Shown here one piece after another: positions 37,501-48,700 of a DNA stretch of 64,000 nucleotides. This stretch comes from Bombus terrestris. Its lineage: Eukaryota; Arthropoda; Insecta; Hymenoptera; Apidae. Every line of letters starts with the position of its first letter. The stretch's first letter is position 1. The stretch covers positions 8,370,001 to 8,434,000 of the forward strand of contig NC_063276.1 of the NCBI RefSeq assembly GCF_910591885.1. Reading direction: 5' to 3'. Below the pieces are notes generated by a model that saw only the letters and a list, made by a program, of their open reading frames with translations, did not search any database and was not told the origin of the DNA. The position numbers and the translations under genes are program-made.

Positions 37501-40500
37501 GTAACGAATGAACTCATGGTAGTATATAGTTTCTTTTTTAGAAATTGAACATTAACCGTGCACTTACAGTGACAAACGAAAGCAAGTTTGAGAGGAATTT
37601 AGTAGAAAACGCAATTCTATTTTATAGGAGCATGAATAGACGTACTACATATCTCTCGAAATAGATGACTGTTATTACATAGCGAAAAATATCTAGTACG
37701 AAGTTACTAATGCTCATATGATGCTTCAAATTTTAAACATTCTTCTGACCACAATTGTATGCAATTAAATTTAAGAAATTGACAAAAAAATGGACTTGGT
37801 CGATTTGGCTTTCGAAAGGTCCGAGTGAAAAATACCTGATGGCATGATTTAAATACCGATAATATTACGCAAACAAAACTTTTCATTAAATGCTAAAACA
37901 GGAGATACGAATGATCAGTTCTTGGTCAGGTCGGTTATCGAGGATATTATACACTGTAATTCAAAGTAGCCCAAGGGCTTTTTGCAAATGGTAATGTATA
38001 CGGAAAATTGGTCCCCGAGGGGTTGACATGTAAAGGACACTCGACGAGTAGCATCGGCAAGAAATTGCCCTCCATTTTTCCAGCGTCATCTCTTTTCGGC
38101 CCCTCAATTTTTCACACGAATGAAAAATCGCTCGTTTTGAGTTCAAGGCGAGATATCCAATCAATTAGTTTCCTCTCATTGAATTCGAGAGTTCGTCAAA
38201 CACAGCTAACCTCTACCATACAGAAAAACGATATTGAATAGATCGATTTCCCATTGCATTACGCGGATTCTTGAAAATGTTCAATTTCTTCAAAATTTTC
38301 TGCTCCAACGTTCACCGATCTCTAACCGATTGCTCGAAAACATTTCGACCTGTTTCACGGTTGATATATTTCATTATATATGTGGTGAGATTGGAAAACT
38401 ATTTGAAAATCACAGGCGAAAGATATGATACAGCGCCTCACGAAAGTATTCGAACACTTGAAAATATTTTACGAATGCACTAAGTATTACATTATACGAA
38501 AATGTTTGAAATTTCCTTAGCGCTGCTTAACAGAGGAAGATCTCTTAATTTCTTTTACAGAGAAGCGATTTTAAAATTCAATACATTGTTGATTAATCCT
38601 GTGTTACAAAACTTGCCCTTTTAATTTCAGAGCTAAACGTGTATATTTTCATTTTATAATGCTAATTTTAAAAATATCGTGATATTAAAATAATGGAAGC
38701 ATTAAAATATTATTTGTCTTACCTGTTATAGCCTTTGGCTTCTACAAAATGTTGTCAATTATATCTTTGAACGAAACAGATTATTTCCAGTCTTAGTTAT
38801 TTCATATTAAGATATTTTTTAATGCCATAAAGTGACATTAAATGAAAAAGTCAAAGAACATGCTATCCTGTTCTTTTTCTGCGGTTTCATGTATGTTGCT
38901 TGTTTTATAGAAAGAAATTGAATACTGTAGAGATCAATAAAAATTACTTCAAAGATTTTCATCGAGAAGTCACGAAATTACTGAATTGCAAATGCAAAAA
39001 GTAACTGCAAGAAAACATTCTATTTTCATAGAAATATATTAGCGTCTAAAGATTTCGAACGTTTCGTTATGAACTTTTAAGCATTTCAAACGTTTATCAA
39101 TCGCAAGATAGCGAGAGAATGCGATTAAATTCCTGACACAGAGTGACGAAAGGCTTTAACGCTTCGAATAATTTCAACTAATCGATCTGAATATTCAGCA
39201 TGGTAGATTAAACCCTTTCGCTCGGTGTAGGTGTAGCATTACTGAAAGCACTTCTGCTATGTAGACCGGACTAGTTTTTGTGAATACAACAAACTATATG
39301 TATGAAAGTTTAATTATATACTTAAATAAATAGGCTGCGAATGTATTTATAGAAAATTTTCAAGTACGAAAATGTACAGAATGCACATAACACGTGTATA
39401 AATGTAAAACATATACAAAATATCGAAAGTAAAGTAAACATATTAAAATATCTACCAGGTGAGAGAAATAAATTTCTATTTAAATTCTATTTGTTTGCCT
39501 AATGTCTATAAAAATGTGACTTTGTTTAAACATGCACAGCTTTTTTAGTATCACTCATAAATCAATTGTATCAGGTTGTAATGCTTTACTGTCATATATA
39601 GCTACAATGATCGTAAAGACTAATAAAATCAGTACAACAGAGCACAAGTTACGCTTTTTAAACGATGTTATAAATCGAAATAAAAGTGACTCTAGATACA
39701 CACATATTATAGAGAAAATTTATAGTACTAGATTAGAGAAATGTCGAATCTATAGAGACTGGTGGGCAGCAAAATGATTGTTCGATACGTGACAGCTTAT
39801 ACGCCCTCAGTAGCTTTTCTTTGTTAAAGAAAACAGGTTGGATGAGATGGTATTGTAAACAACGAAAGCAGAATGTTGTTGGGAATAGAACGATGATTAG
39901 AGACAAATTGCAATAGAAACAATTACGTTCGTACTCTGTATGTTTGGAAAATACGTGAATGGCGACTTCCGAAATTAGTTTCGAGCCACCATGCTACACA
40001 CGTAAAAGAACAGTGAAAATTTCTGTAATTCGGAGTAAATGGATTCCAGAGGACGAGCTCGAGGAATAACTTGCATTCTGAAGGACAACTGTACCCTATA
40101 CAGTCACAGTTACACGTGTTGAAATGAACTCGACGTATGTTCAATTTGAGTCTGTCGTACTAGTTTGAATTAGTTTCAAGATAAATTTAGTTGCAAGAAA
40201 TAGTTGAAGTTTTGTTACCGTATGCGCGAAATATCGTCTTTCCGAAGTTCGAATTTGATGGGTCGGCATCGTCTATTAAATTCTCATATATCGACCTTGT
40301 CGGCCACATTAATCTCCTGGCTTATGATTTTGCTCATAAGTACATATATATGTACTATAACGTTACCTATTTATTGCCTTAGTATAATGTTCAAAGCAAA
40401 ACCACAAAATATTATGGATAATTTATATTCAGCAAACTATAGTCTCTTAATATAAGTGAAGTCAGAGTTAAAGTTGAGCTTTGATATTAGAACAGCTTAC

Positions 40501-42765
40501 ATTCGTCGTATTTGATCTATAATCTGGGCTATGTAGGGACATAATTCGATATTTCAGAGCAAAAGGTTGAAGAAAAAGAAATTTCCTACAAACCATCGCG
40601 AGATATTGAATGTTAGAGATTTATAATACAAATACCGAAATTTAATTACTGACTATTTTGAAGAATTATGGTAACCCTGTAATTTTCTTATATCAGTTTA
40701 TAAAAGTGCCATAAAGATTGCCATATAGGAACACGAATCGGCTATTTTATTTAGACAATTTTTTGATATGTTAATTTAAAAAGAAGCTATAAATCATGGA
40801 ACTGCAACAGCTTCATTATAACTTTTGAATAGAAATAATAGCACAATAAGAAGCACTTCAGATTTAAGTTTTTTAAAACTATTATAGATTGCTTCTATAA
40901 ACAGAACTCGGTGACAGATTTATAAATACCGTCATCTACTATTACGTTATTTAGGATCAATGATACTGTCGAATGAGTACAGGATTTAGACCGAATTCAA
41001 AATTCTCAATAATTATTGAAAGAATAGAACGTCTATTTTCCGTTAATCGATTTTTAATTAAAAAAAACTTCCACTATCAAAATATAAAGCAAAAGTCTAA
41101 TTTAGCTGTAGCTTGAATCAATTTTTTGAGTCAAATCTTTTATATTTTTTTTTAAAATAGAAATACAACTCGACATAAAACTCTAAGTTCTTCGTCGGTC
41201 CTATACATATAAAAAAATCATATTCTTAGAGAAAATTTTATCCAACTGTAACTTAAAAGTTTTGATAATTTCTCTGAAAGTATAAACTTCCTTAAAAATA
41301 CAAACGAAGAAACCGTATTTTCCCGCAAACTCAAAACTCTCCAAGACTCTCCGAAAAATAAGATTTCTATAAAGAAAAATTTAAAATCTATGTGTTTCCC
41401 GTAGATAATACTTAAATAAAAAAAATCCATGGTAGCAGAGATTTCATTATTTTAAGTTTCATTAATTTTAGACAAAATTCAGTAGACATAAAGAAGAAAA
41501 ACAGTAAGTACTTTTATTATAAAGCATCACTGTTTAAAATGTTAATGCATTGTTCCTTAGCATTGTAACGAGACACAATTGTCATGACTATATTGATAAA
41601 ATTTAAAACTAATCTAAATATGCATACATAGAGGTTACAACATAATCATAGTAGTCAAATCTCGTTGCTAACGAAACTTACAGTTGCGAAATGTCTCGTA
41701 TAGTACGCGTAATATATTCGCAAAACGTTTCTATAAATTTTGAAATTACTTCCATAAGTTACCGTATGTATGTATAACGAGCTATGGGAGCTATAATTCA
41801 ACTATGAAAAACACTACGAACTTTCTCCACAGCCCAAATCCCATTCAAACAAACACGAAAATGCAACACTCACCGATTTGCGGTACGTCGTACTGTATGC
41901 TTCCCCTGGTGGATCTGAACATAATTTGAGAAGCGACGTTGATGCCGTTCCCGAGGGAGGACGGCGGTTGAGCTTGATGCGGAGTCGACTCTCCGGAGAG
42001 GTCGATGGAGCGGCGTCCGCCAAAAGTTTGGCTCCTTTTTCCAGGAGGCTTGGCTGTGTCCAGGCCAAACGGTGGCCTCGACACAAACGTCGCGCCGTTC
42101 TGATAATCTCTGTACTTCTCAGGTCCCCGTGATATCGAGTCAGTCTTCATGTTCGCAGCAGTGTTTAACTTCTGCTCGAAGAGATCGTCGTAGTTCGATT
42201 GTCTGGTTTCTTGAAAGCTCTTGCGTCCTGTTTCGTCATCGCATACTCTTATAGGCAGGCTGACCGTATTTCTCGAGTGTCTACAGTCGATTCGTAGCTT
42301 CTTAGTACGTTGACTACCCAGAGGGCCACCGCCCATTGGCTGTTGTTGTTGATCCTCGTGTAGAAATTGTTCGCCCGGTTGTTTCGCCGTGTTCATGTAT
42401 TCCGAGTAGAGCATGTTCAACATAGCGGGTGACAGGGCAAAGAATATAGTCTGTAGCTCCCTAGGCTCTCTGATCATATCGTCGATCAATATACCAGCTG
42501 GTGTCCACGAGGAAATCCGTGGTTCGTCGTTCAATAGCAACCAGTTGGACAAGTCGTCTCGGTGAGAGGCCTCGGGAGGATATATCCTGAAGTGCAACAG
42601 GTTATTGCCTACCGAGTTTAGCTCGCTCTTCTTTCTGATCCCGCTACTGTGCCGGTAGTCCTGCTCCTGTGCACCCTGCATGATGATCACCGGATGATTC
42701 CCCACGGCCAAGTCCAGCCCTTGTCCCACGTACGTGAGAAGCCAGAACATGCATACCGCCATCAT
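21427..42765 (-). CDS. jeb: jelly belly-like Alk ligand, secreted LDLa-domain protein; CDS joined from 42765-41874, 25686-25526 and 21486-21427
   Basis: The three exons join into 1113 nt coding for 370 residues. Exon 1 ends one base into a codon at a GTGAGT donor. Exon 2 starts with AA after a pyrimidine-rich CAG and so completes a Glu codon (E298). Exon 2 ends in phase 0 at GTAAGT, and exon 3 opens in frame after a TTCCAG acceptor. The protein has a signal peptide (about residues 1-16), a long region of low complexity and basic sites, one LDLa module (Cys 299, 311, 322, 329, 335, 346) and a short tail ending RWARGR. Established knowledge: insect Jelly belly is a secreted protein with a single LDLa module that activates the receptor tyrosine kinase Alk in visceral mesoderm and at synapses; C. 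elegans HEN-1 has the same layout. The family call rests on this architecture, not on an alignment. The alternative is another single-LDLa secreted protein. The 21-kb span with large introns suggests extensive regulatory DNA. Any 5' non-coding exon is undetermined. Confidence 0.8.
22521..22552. repeat. (GA)n microsatellite
   Basis: Uninterrupted GA dinucleotides inside the GC-rich island of intron 2. Confidence 0.9.
22900..24390. mobile_element. degraded Tc1/mariner-like element
   Basis: The right end, read inward, starts CTACAGTGGCTCGCGAAAGT and contains AACACT, then ATTAGCGCTG about 90 bp in. The left end CTACTGCTGAAAGGTATTTG..ACACTTG is a diverged inverted copy. The same end sequence occurs at 38432. 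No transposase frame survives. An internal inverted repeat (23607 to 24012) suggests a nested insertion. Confidence 0.5.
24569..24609. repeat. (CT)n microsatellite
   Basis: CT dinucleotides with short interruptions at the start of a GC-richer patch. Confidence 0.85.
25526..25686 (-). CDS. jeb: jeb-like gene, coding exon 2 (LDL-receptor class A module)
   Basis: This 161-bp exon supplies two bases of codon 298 and residues 299-351. It holds the whole LDLa module: six cysteines with spacing C-11-C-10-C-6-C-5-C-10-C, the motif LCDGFIDCPTGEDED, and the usual calcium-cage acidic residues (D330, D334, D340, E341). The acceptor is preceded by TTCTTTCCTTTCCAG and the donor is GTAAGT. The two-base start exactly complements the one-base overhang of exon 1, which lies 16 kb upstream on the same strand. 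The open frame extends past both splice sites, but those extensions lack domain features. In LDLa modules the six cysteines form three disulfides and the acidic residues bind one calcium ion. Confidence 0.9.
27790..28240. repeat. degenerate tandem array, unit about 68 bp
   Basis: A unit with GCCAAAATTAA, then TTTATTACTCTT and a C/T-rich part (AACTTTTCCAACATCCAAC) recurs at about 27813, 27859, 27926, 28000, 28062, 28132 and 28201. Spacing is 46-74 bp, mostly close to 68. The last three copies are clearest. Confidence 0.6.
32169..32231. ncRNA. precursor-like hairpin of unknown function
   Basis: ATCGG...ATCACCCGG (32169-32187) pairs with CCGGGTGAT...CCGAT (32211-32231). There are 14 Watson-Crick pairs in the two blocks, additional wobble pairs between them, a small bulge and a 23-nt loop. 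The size suits a short microRNA precursor, but I recognise no known microRNA and no expression evidence exists. It may simply be part of a regulatory GC-rich patch. Confidence 0.2.
38432..38530 (+). mobile_element. solitary Tc1/mariner-like element end
   Basis: TACAGCGCCTCACGAAAGTA, then TTCGAACACTTG, and TTAGCGCTG about 90 bp inward, match the right end of the 22.9-24.4 kb element read in reverse complement. I did not find an opposite end nearby, so the copy is truncated or too decayed. Confidence 0.45.
41874..42765 (-). CDS. jeb: jeb-like gene, coding exon 1 (signal peptide and variable region)
   Basis: The exon encodes residues 1-297 plus one base. The first ATG is at 42765. A second ATG follows directly and has the better context (A at -3, G at +4), so translation may start at either. 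The frame continues upstream to a GTG codon at 42783, which is not a plausible eukaryotic start. Residues 3-13 are hydrophobic (AVCMFWLLTYV), followed by small residues, as in a secretory signal. The middle contains one Cys pair (C161, C175) and a Gln run with Gly (about 139-147). Basic sites occur at RKK 44-46, KR 243-244, RR 251-252 and RSTR 284-287, the last lying just before the LDLa module. The exon ends at a consensus donor (GTGAGT, on plus-strand bases 41868-41873). Reading through the donor adds only nine junk residues before a stop. This is the longest open frame in the window. Confidence 0.85.
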
Positions 42766-43022
42766 ATATGTTACAGTTTTCACCGGATTTAACCGGGCTG
42801 GCTTTCGAATCGATTAAAAATTAAGTGTCTTTTGTTTCTCTCCTCTTCTTCTTTTCTCTCTTCTTGGACCGATTCTTTATGTAGTTTCGCCTTTGTTACT
42901 TTTTATTTTTTTTTGTTGTTGTTTCGTTTTTAGCGCTTTTTATTGTATACACGTACCGTGCTCGATTTTCGTTTGCCAGTCAAAAGGCACGACGCTGAGA
43001 GTTTAGGCCGACTTTTCGTTAG
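42766..43022 (-). other. probable 5' UTR of the jeb-like gene with a candidate acceptor near 43022
   Basis: Upstream of the ATG the minus strand is A/G-rich with no acceptor-like tract for about 200 nt, as expected of 5' UTR. The first good acceptor upstream is CTTCCTCCCCCTGCACAG ending at 43023, so an upstream non-coding exon is plausible. No matching donor was identified. The transcription start could also lie within this GC-richer zone. Confidence 0.35.
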
Positions 43023-43809
43023 CTGTGCAGGGGGAGGAAGCGTTTCTGTAGGGAGCGACTTGAGGGAAGAAAACGCGGACGATGAGCGATGACCGGCGAT
43101 CAATCGATAACCATGTAGGCATCCGTTACATGGGAAACGAAACGTTTCTTAAACGCGTTCAACTACTTTTATTCTATCTCTTGTCTTTCTACTTTGCTGC
43201 TTTTCTTCTTTCATCGAACACTTTTCTAAATCTTCGGTTATAATCGGAATAGGGAGATCAATAAGAACATCACCTATTCTATTCTCTTTCGATTTCCTTC
43301 TTCTCTTCGTTTCTCTTCGATTCGACTCGATTCGGTCGGCGATCGTTGTATAGTCCACGATCGTGTCTCGTTAATGTCGCATTTCCGAAAATTCCCGACG
43401 GTTCGTTCCACTCAATGTCAACAGAGGCTCTCGAGGATTTCTGCGTCCTGAAATCAGGCCGTTAGTAAAAAAAGGATGGCTCTTAGTCGACACTAAGGCG
43501 TGTGTCTGAAGAATAATATGCAGTGCCAGTGATGAATGGTGCTGGTGCTGGTCGTGGATGCTTATTAAGGTGCTCGATAGTGTGGGCAACAACGAAACTC
43601 GATTTTTCTCCTGGTCCTCCTGCTCTTACCCCTGTCCTCTCTCCCTGTTGCCTGCATCGCGATTCTTTCTCTCCTCTGTCTCTATTACAACATACTACTC
43701 TCCACTTTCTGATCCCTCTACTTTCCCCGATAGAAATCGAAAGTCCAATTTCCAGGATCCACGACTACTTGCGGTCCCTTGTCTTAAATTAGACACTTAC
43801 TGTCCTTGA

Positions 43810-43817
43810 TGACGTCA
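43810..43817. promoter_or_regulatory. perfect CRE palindrome TGACGTCA
   Basis: The full 8-bp cAMP-response element consensus lies about 1.05 kb upstream of the jeb-like start codon, at the edge of a GC-rich region. Related TGACGTCG sites occur near 44130 and 44854. CREB/ATF factors bind this sequence in animals. Binding here is inference. Confidence 0.35.
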
Positions 43818-45584
43818 TAGAAAACTGCTTTCTATCTCTGGTTTCCATGCTGTTGAAGGGCCCCGTGTGTCGGTTCACAATACTTGACTTTTGGAGGTGC
43901 TTGTGTGCCAGTGAGGCGTTATACGAGATTCTACGTGCGGTGTGACACGGCGTGCAGCGGTGACATCGAACTCTCCGAACGACTTTAAAGTGCGGAAAAG
44001 TGGCTATGTAGTACGAGAGAGATCAACAGGTGCCCGAAAAATGTGCAAAACCGTGCTCCTGGTTTGGGGGGTGAGGGGGGTGAGGAGGAAGGGGATTAAT
44101 TAAGGCGCCGGACGACACAGCTGGTCGTCGTGACGTCGAAAACACCGAAGGAGTAGAAGAACATAGTACGCACATCGATCATACAGTGATAGAGTGTGAC
44201 ACAACACAGGCGCGTGTGAACAGAGAGAGAATACAATATATATATGTATATATATATATATTATGTGCACGTATATATAGAGAAAAAAGAAAGTTATCGG
44301 GCAAAGGTGCAGTTGCGGAACATTACCCAGTGTATTAACAGAATATCATGTGTTTACATATGATTTAACGTGTGTTTCTGTGCGAAATACTTGCTTCTGT
44401 GACTGCGTGCTGCGATATCTTCGCCCTTCTGCGCCTCTTTCCCACTGTGGGACCTTTTCTCATGCGATACGATTAACAGATAACCTTCCCTGCCAAGTTC
44501 AAATCTTCCGTTCCCCGTCGCACATAACACTCTTCTTCTTCTTCTTCTTCCTCGCAGTTCTCGCACGTAAAATCCTCTAAAGTCTGATGGATGATCGTTG
44601 ATACTTTTTGAACAACTTTCAACGACCTTCTACTCGTGGAAACTCGTTTTACAGTCGATTACAATACCCGTAAACGTACTCGTGTTTAAACTTGGTTTAT
44701 TCAGCGGTTAGTTTATTCTTGCCGTGATGGGATACCGTTCCATCCAGTTTGTTCATCACCGACGGACCGGATCACGCGAACACAAAATGGTGCGAACACC
44801 AGTCCACTAACATGTTGCTGGCTGTCGTTCGCTGATACTCGTCATCCACGACGATGACGTCGAGAACGTCCGGTTAAAAACGCGTCGATCGACGTAACCA
44901 CGGGGACCAACCTGTTTCCTCCTTCCTTTCTAATCTTGTTATATCCCGCTGCCTCGTACCATTCGTTGCTCGTTCGAACCTCTTCAAAAATGAATTCACT
45001 TTCTTGTACTATTCTTCTATGTTCAACTATTACGTTCTCTTGCTACGAGTTTGTGTTGCTCGCATGCTCGCCTTTGCCGCGAGCAGAGTATACGTAATGT
45101 ACGTATACACGTAGGTTCTGGGAGACGCGAGAATGCCAAAGAAAAGTTGTTCGTTCCCTGTTTGTTGAATGGTCACCGATTCCTTTTCCTTTCTCAGTAC
45201 GTCGTACGGTATTTAGACGCGGGCCGGGCAGGAAGTCGCGAAAAAACAGCGGCTGCGGAGTCGGTGAAAGGAGGTTGCGGCCGTGGATGTTGCTTTGTTG
45301 GCCGAAAGTCGAGGGATGGAGGATCGAAGGGTTGGGACGGTGGGTTAGTTTAGCGAGTGAGCTGGCTGGCGCCCTCACCAGAACTAACTCCCACGCTGCG
45401 CGGCAAGAGTCACCGGGTTTAATACACCGCGCATCTCCCTACCACCCCATCGAGACACCTGCCGTTCTCTTCCCTTTTCACCCCCGGACTCTAACGCTGC
45501 TAACCCGGCCCCGGCCACCCCGTGCATCGTTCACGCTTCCGTTCCGCATCGAGTCGCACACACCGGCCAACACTTGTGCCTTTT

Positions 45585-45640
45585 CCTCCCTCTTTCTCTC
45601 TTTCCCTCTCTCTCTCCCTCTCTCTCTCTCTCCCTCTTTT
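45585..45640. repeat. interrupted (CT)n microsatellite
   Basis: CT dinucleotides with CCC and TTT interruptions in the GC-rich island upstream of the jeb-like gene. Confidence 0.85.
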
Positions 45641-45720
45641 ATTTTCCTTTGTTTTGCGTCTCCTTTTTTTTTTTTATTCGTTTTAACGTGCTTTTCGAAT
45701 CCGACTCGCGCGTGATTCTG

Positions 45721-48700
45721 TGGGTCTTGGATATGTCTGGGTCTTGAAAGAGAGGTCTTTTAAGGAGAGAGGTTTTATAGCGGGAGCAGAGGCAGACTGC
45801 TGCCTTCATGTAGTCACCGTTTCGCCAACTTAACAGCTGTTGCGGGTAAATGTGGGTAACTTGCAAAAGAAATTGAATCAGACGGTTGTCGAGTGATGGC
45901 TGGTCTCGAGGACTTTTTGGTTGTGGTAGGTTGGTTTATGAGACGATTGAATCGAAGATGATCTCGTTGGATTCATAAAATATTTTATGAATGAAGTTAA
46001 TAAGCAAGATCGTAAGACAATTACTTGGGATTATCGGCTACTTAGTTTGGCAAATGCATATTTATTCGATTAATTTCATCTGTTTATGAAAGAAAATGTT
46101 GTTTTGGTTCTTTGATTACCAAGGTTTTGGGATGTTGTACTGTTAGGTAGATACTTGGGATGATTTGTTACAACGGTATTTGTTAGTTACGTATCCGAAT
46201 CTGTTTGTCTATTTGACTCGGTAAAATTTGTTTAATTGTTCCTACTTTTTTCAAATAAGTCACTTGAACTCAACGATAATTTGTTAAACCATTAAATCGA
46301 ATAACTATTACATATTTAAATAGAACATCCTTGTTGAATTACTGTAGATAAAGGTATAATTGTGTAAATGTAAATTAGGTAAATGTGTGAAGTAGTTTAG
46401 AACGTAGATAAAATAGAATATATACATAAGATATAAGTTCTAATGAAAGATAAGGATCCACAAAACGGGTTATAGTAGTAATAGTTCTGTTTCTATATGC
46501 GTAGAATAAATGGCTTTGATGGTTTGGGAAGAAGTTTAAAGATATTGATCTGCGGGTGTTTAAACTGCACTAGCTAGTCAACCCACGTGAAACGGAGGTA
46601 TTCGATGTGTTATTACAAATTCTATCTAATAAATATCTCAGCCAGAGTTTGATAGCCAGCGATATTTCAACGATGAATATTCTGACAGCATAAAAGCGAT
46701 ATGTATATAACCAAATCGTTGACACTTTCATTCAACATCGAATCGTATATGCTAGTGGAAACGGATTTTACAAGTGAAATATGCGTAGCACGACAAGTGT
46801 GAACGTAGACAAGCAAGATTCGAATACACGTGGCTACTATGATTGATGGGCATCCATTCAATGTTACACTCGCTTTACAAAGTTCAACAAACTGTTATTT
46901 ACTCTGCTTTCGCGGATAGCTCGTAAGGAAGTCAGCAAATACGATCGTCGGGGTTGGTTGATAGACATCTCGGGAGGATTTAATGGCACGAAACAATGGC
47001 TGGTTAGATTAATGCATCATTTTAATAGTCCCAACGAGTCGGACGATGATTGTCGAAACACTTCGCTTTAACGTGTGTGAAACATTCTGCTGGTTTGGTT
47101 TCTAGTTAGGAATCGAATATTTTATACTTTTTTTTATACTACCAGTAAAAATCTAAAGATAAAATATCTTTCTTTGAAATTGATTTATTTGAAATATCGT
47201 TTGGTAAAAATTTATTGAATTGTTTATTTTCATTATTTCTGGCAGTGCTTTGATTTAGAGAAACCTAGATGTAGAAAAATATATAGAAAATATATTTTAC
47301 TTATTTAGCATATATAGTTTAATAAAAATCGACAAAATTATTTGTATTTTTTAATTTATTATTTAGTCTATTAAATTTCCTAGATTATTTTCATTATTTA
47401 ATTTAGGAAAATCGTTAAATAAATTTCTGTTATTTGGTATAATAACACAGTATCGAGCGAAGAATTATTATTTAGTGAAACTTTATAAATAATTTGCTTG
47501 ACAAAAGTGTTCAATCATATTGAACAATAAAATTCTCTATACTTGTTACTAATCGTTCGTAAAAAAATATTTTTACAGTTTTTCTATATTGTTGATGTTT
47601 ATATACAAATGTTTTGCAGAAAATCATATTTTCACAGAGCACGAATAGAAATATATTTTCCCTTTACATTTTTCATGTTTACACTTGCGATAAATGCATA
47701 AACATCCGCAGCTGGCTTATACTCTCATATTTACTTGCTTCCTGTAATTCAAAACCAACTTCCATTGAATTTGCTAAGTTGTTCGCTAGCCACGAAACTT
47801 CATAGTTTCTTGTGTTCTTGAGGGATACCTTTATGATCAAAGGAAGGAAGTGTCAACACGTTACGAAGTACTCATAAAATCCAATAATTAGAACAGTTCG
47901 ACCAAGTTTCCATACCACCGTGCCATATAATGGAACTTCCTTATTTTGATAGCACAGTTACCACGCTCGTCGTATTTGATAATAGTTAAATTTGCAAGGT
48001 TCCACGCTTCACTCACGTAGCGTAGTTATGTTACGGGTGAAACGTGAAATTAAGATAAATCTGGTTTTAACCTGCCAAAATATAAACAGTCAGACATTTT
48101 CAGAGAATAATATTTACAAGATAATATTATTTTAGATAATATTTACAAGGCCGTATTACTTCAGACAATATAACACGCAAATAACATTAATATTGTTTAA
48201 GTATCAGATTATGTTTAGACAAAACGTGTAGATAAAAGAATCGTATCTTGAAGCTACTATTATGGCTTTTTCAAAAAGTTTCTACCATCAAAAAAAGAGA
48301 AAAAAAGGACAGCTCGTAGGCTAACAAAATTTCGTTTTTGAAAGGAATAATTTTCATTTTTTCAATCTACTGTTTCTTCGTGAATATTCATATTTCCGTT
48401 TTTCTCTTATTAAAGTGGCTTCTTAAAACATTGATATTGTGTTTTGCACTGTAAGAAAGAAGGAAGGAGAAAATCGGACTCTACTTTATGGAATATAAAG
48501 AAATCGAGATATCCTCTGCTCTGCTTATTTATACCTTGAACATGGCTTTATGGCTTAAAGGTTACGCCAAGGCGTTCATTCTAAAGCGATCGCTTAGGTG
48601 GATTTTCTTGGTTTTCATGCTTTAGCGTTACGACGGTCCTTCACTTTCATATTCACAAGAATACCGTTTCTATTCTTATTGTTCTCCACGAAGGATGTTT

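Larger units (their letters stand above)
25687..41873 (-). other. jeb-like intron 1 (about 16.2 kb)
   Basis: The intron starts at GTGAGT (41873) and ends at TTTCCAG (25687). It is largely AT-rich with no supported nested gene. Recognisable content: GC-richer patches at 26540-26790, 28400-28660, 32030-32260, 36830-37110, 37990-38250; a degenerate tandem array at 27790-28240; a hairpin at 32169-32231; and a Tc1-like end at 38432-38530. Large introns with islands like these often carry enhancers in developmental genes. That is inference here. Confidence 0.75.
43800..45720. promoter_or_regulatory. GC-rich island upstream of the jeb-like gene, candidate promoter/enhancer
   Basis: This is the longest GC- and CpG-rich stretch in the window. 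It contains a (TA)n run (about 44236-44262), an interrupted (CT)n tract (about 45585-45640) and several short overlapping ORFs on both strands. None resembles a protein, and open frames in many phases at once are expected where AT-rich stop codons are scarce. On the minus strand a TAAATA motif near 45217 could act as a TATA-like box. The position suggests the promoter or first exon of the jeb-like gene, but a divergent plus-strand transcript is equally possible. Confidence 0.3.

Noticed and set aside
39210..39245. TTAAACCCTTTCGCTCGG as a piggyBac-like terminus
   Set aside because: No inverted partner or second TTAA-flanked end was found nearby.
41845..41873. Read-through extension of exon 1
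   Set aside because: These bases follow a consensus GTGAGT donor, and splicing to exon 2 restores a phase-perfect LDLa junction.
42766..42783. GTG at 42783 as start of the jeb-like protein
   Set aside because: Non-ATG start is unnecessary; ATG codons at 42765 and 42762 immediately precede the hydrophobic signal segment.
45275..45715. 146-codon frame upstream of the jeb-like gene
   Set aside because: Composition-driven Ser/Pro/Leu sequence running through a CT repeat, with no ATG context or splice evidence.
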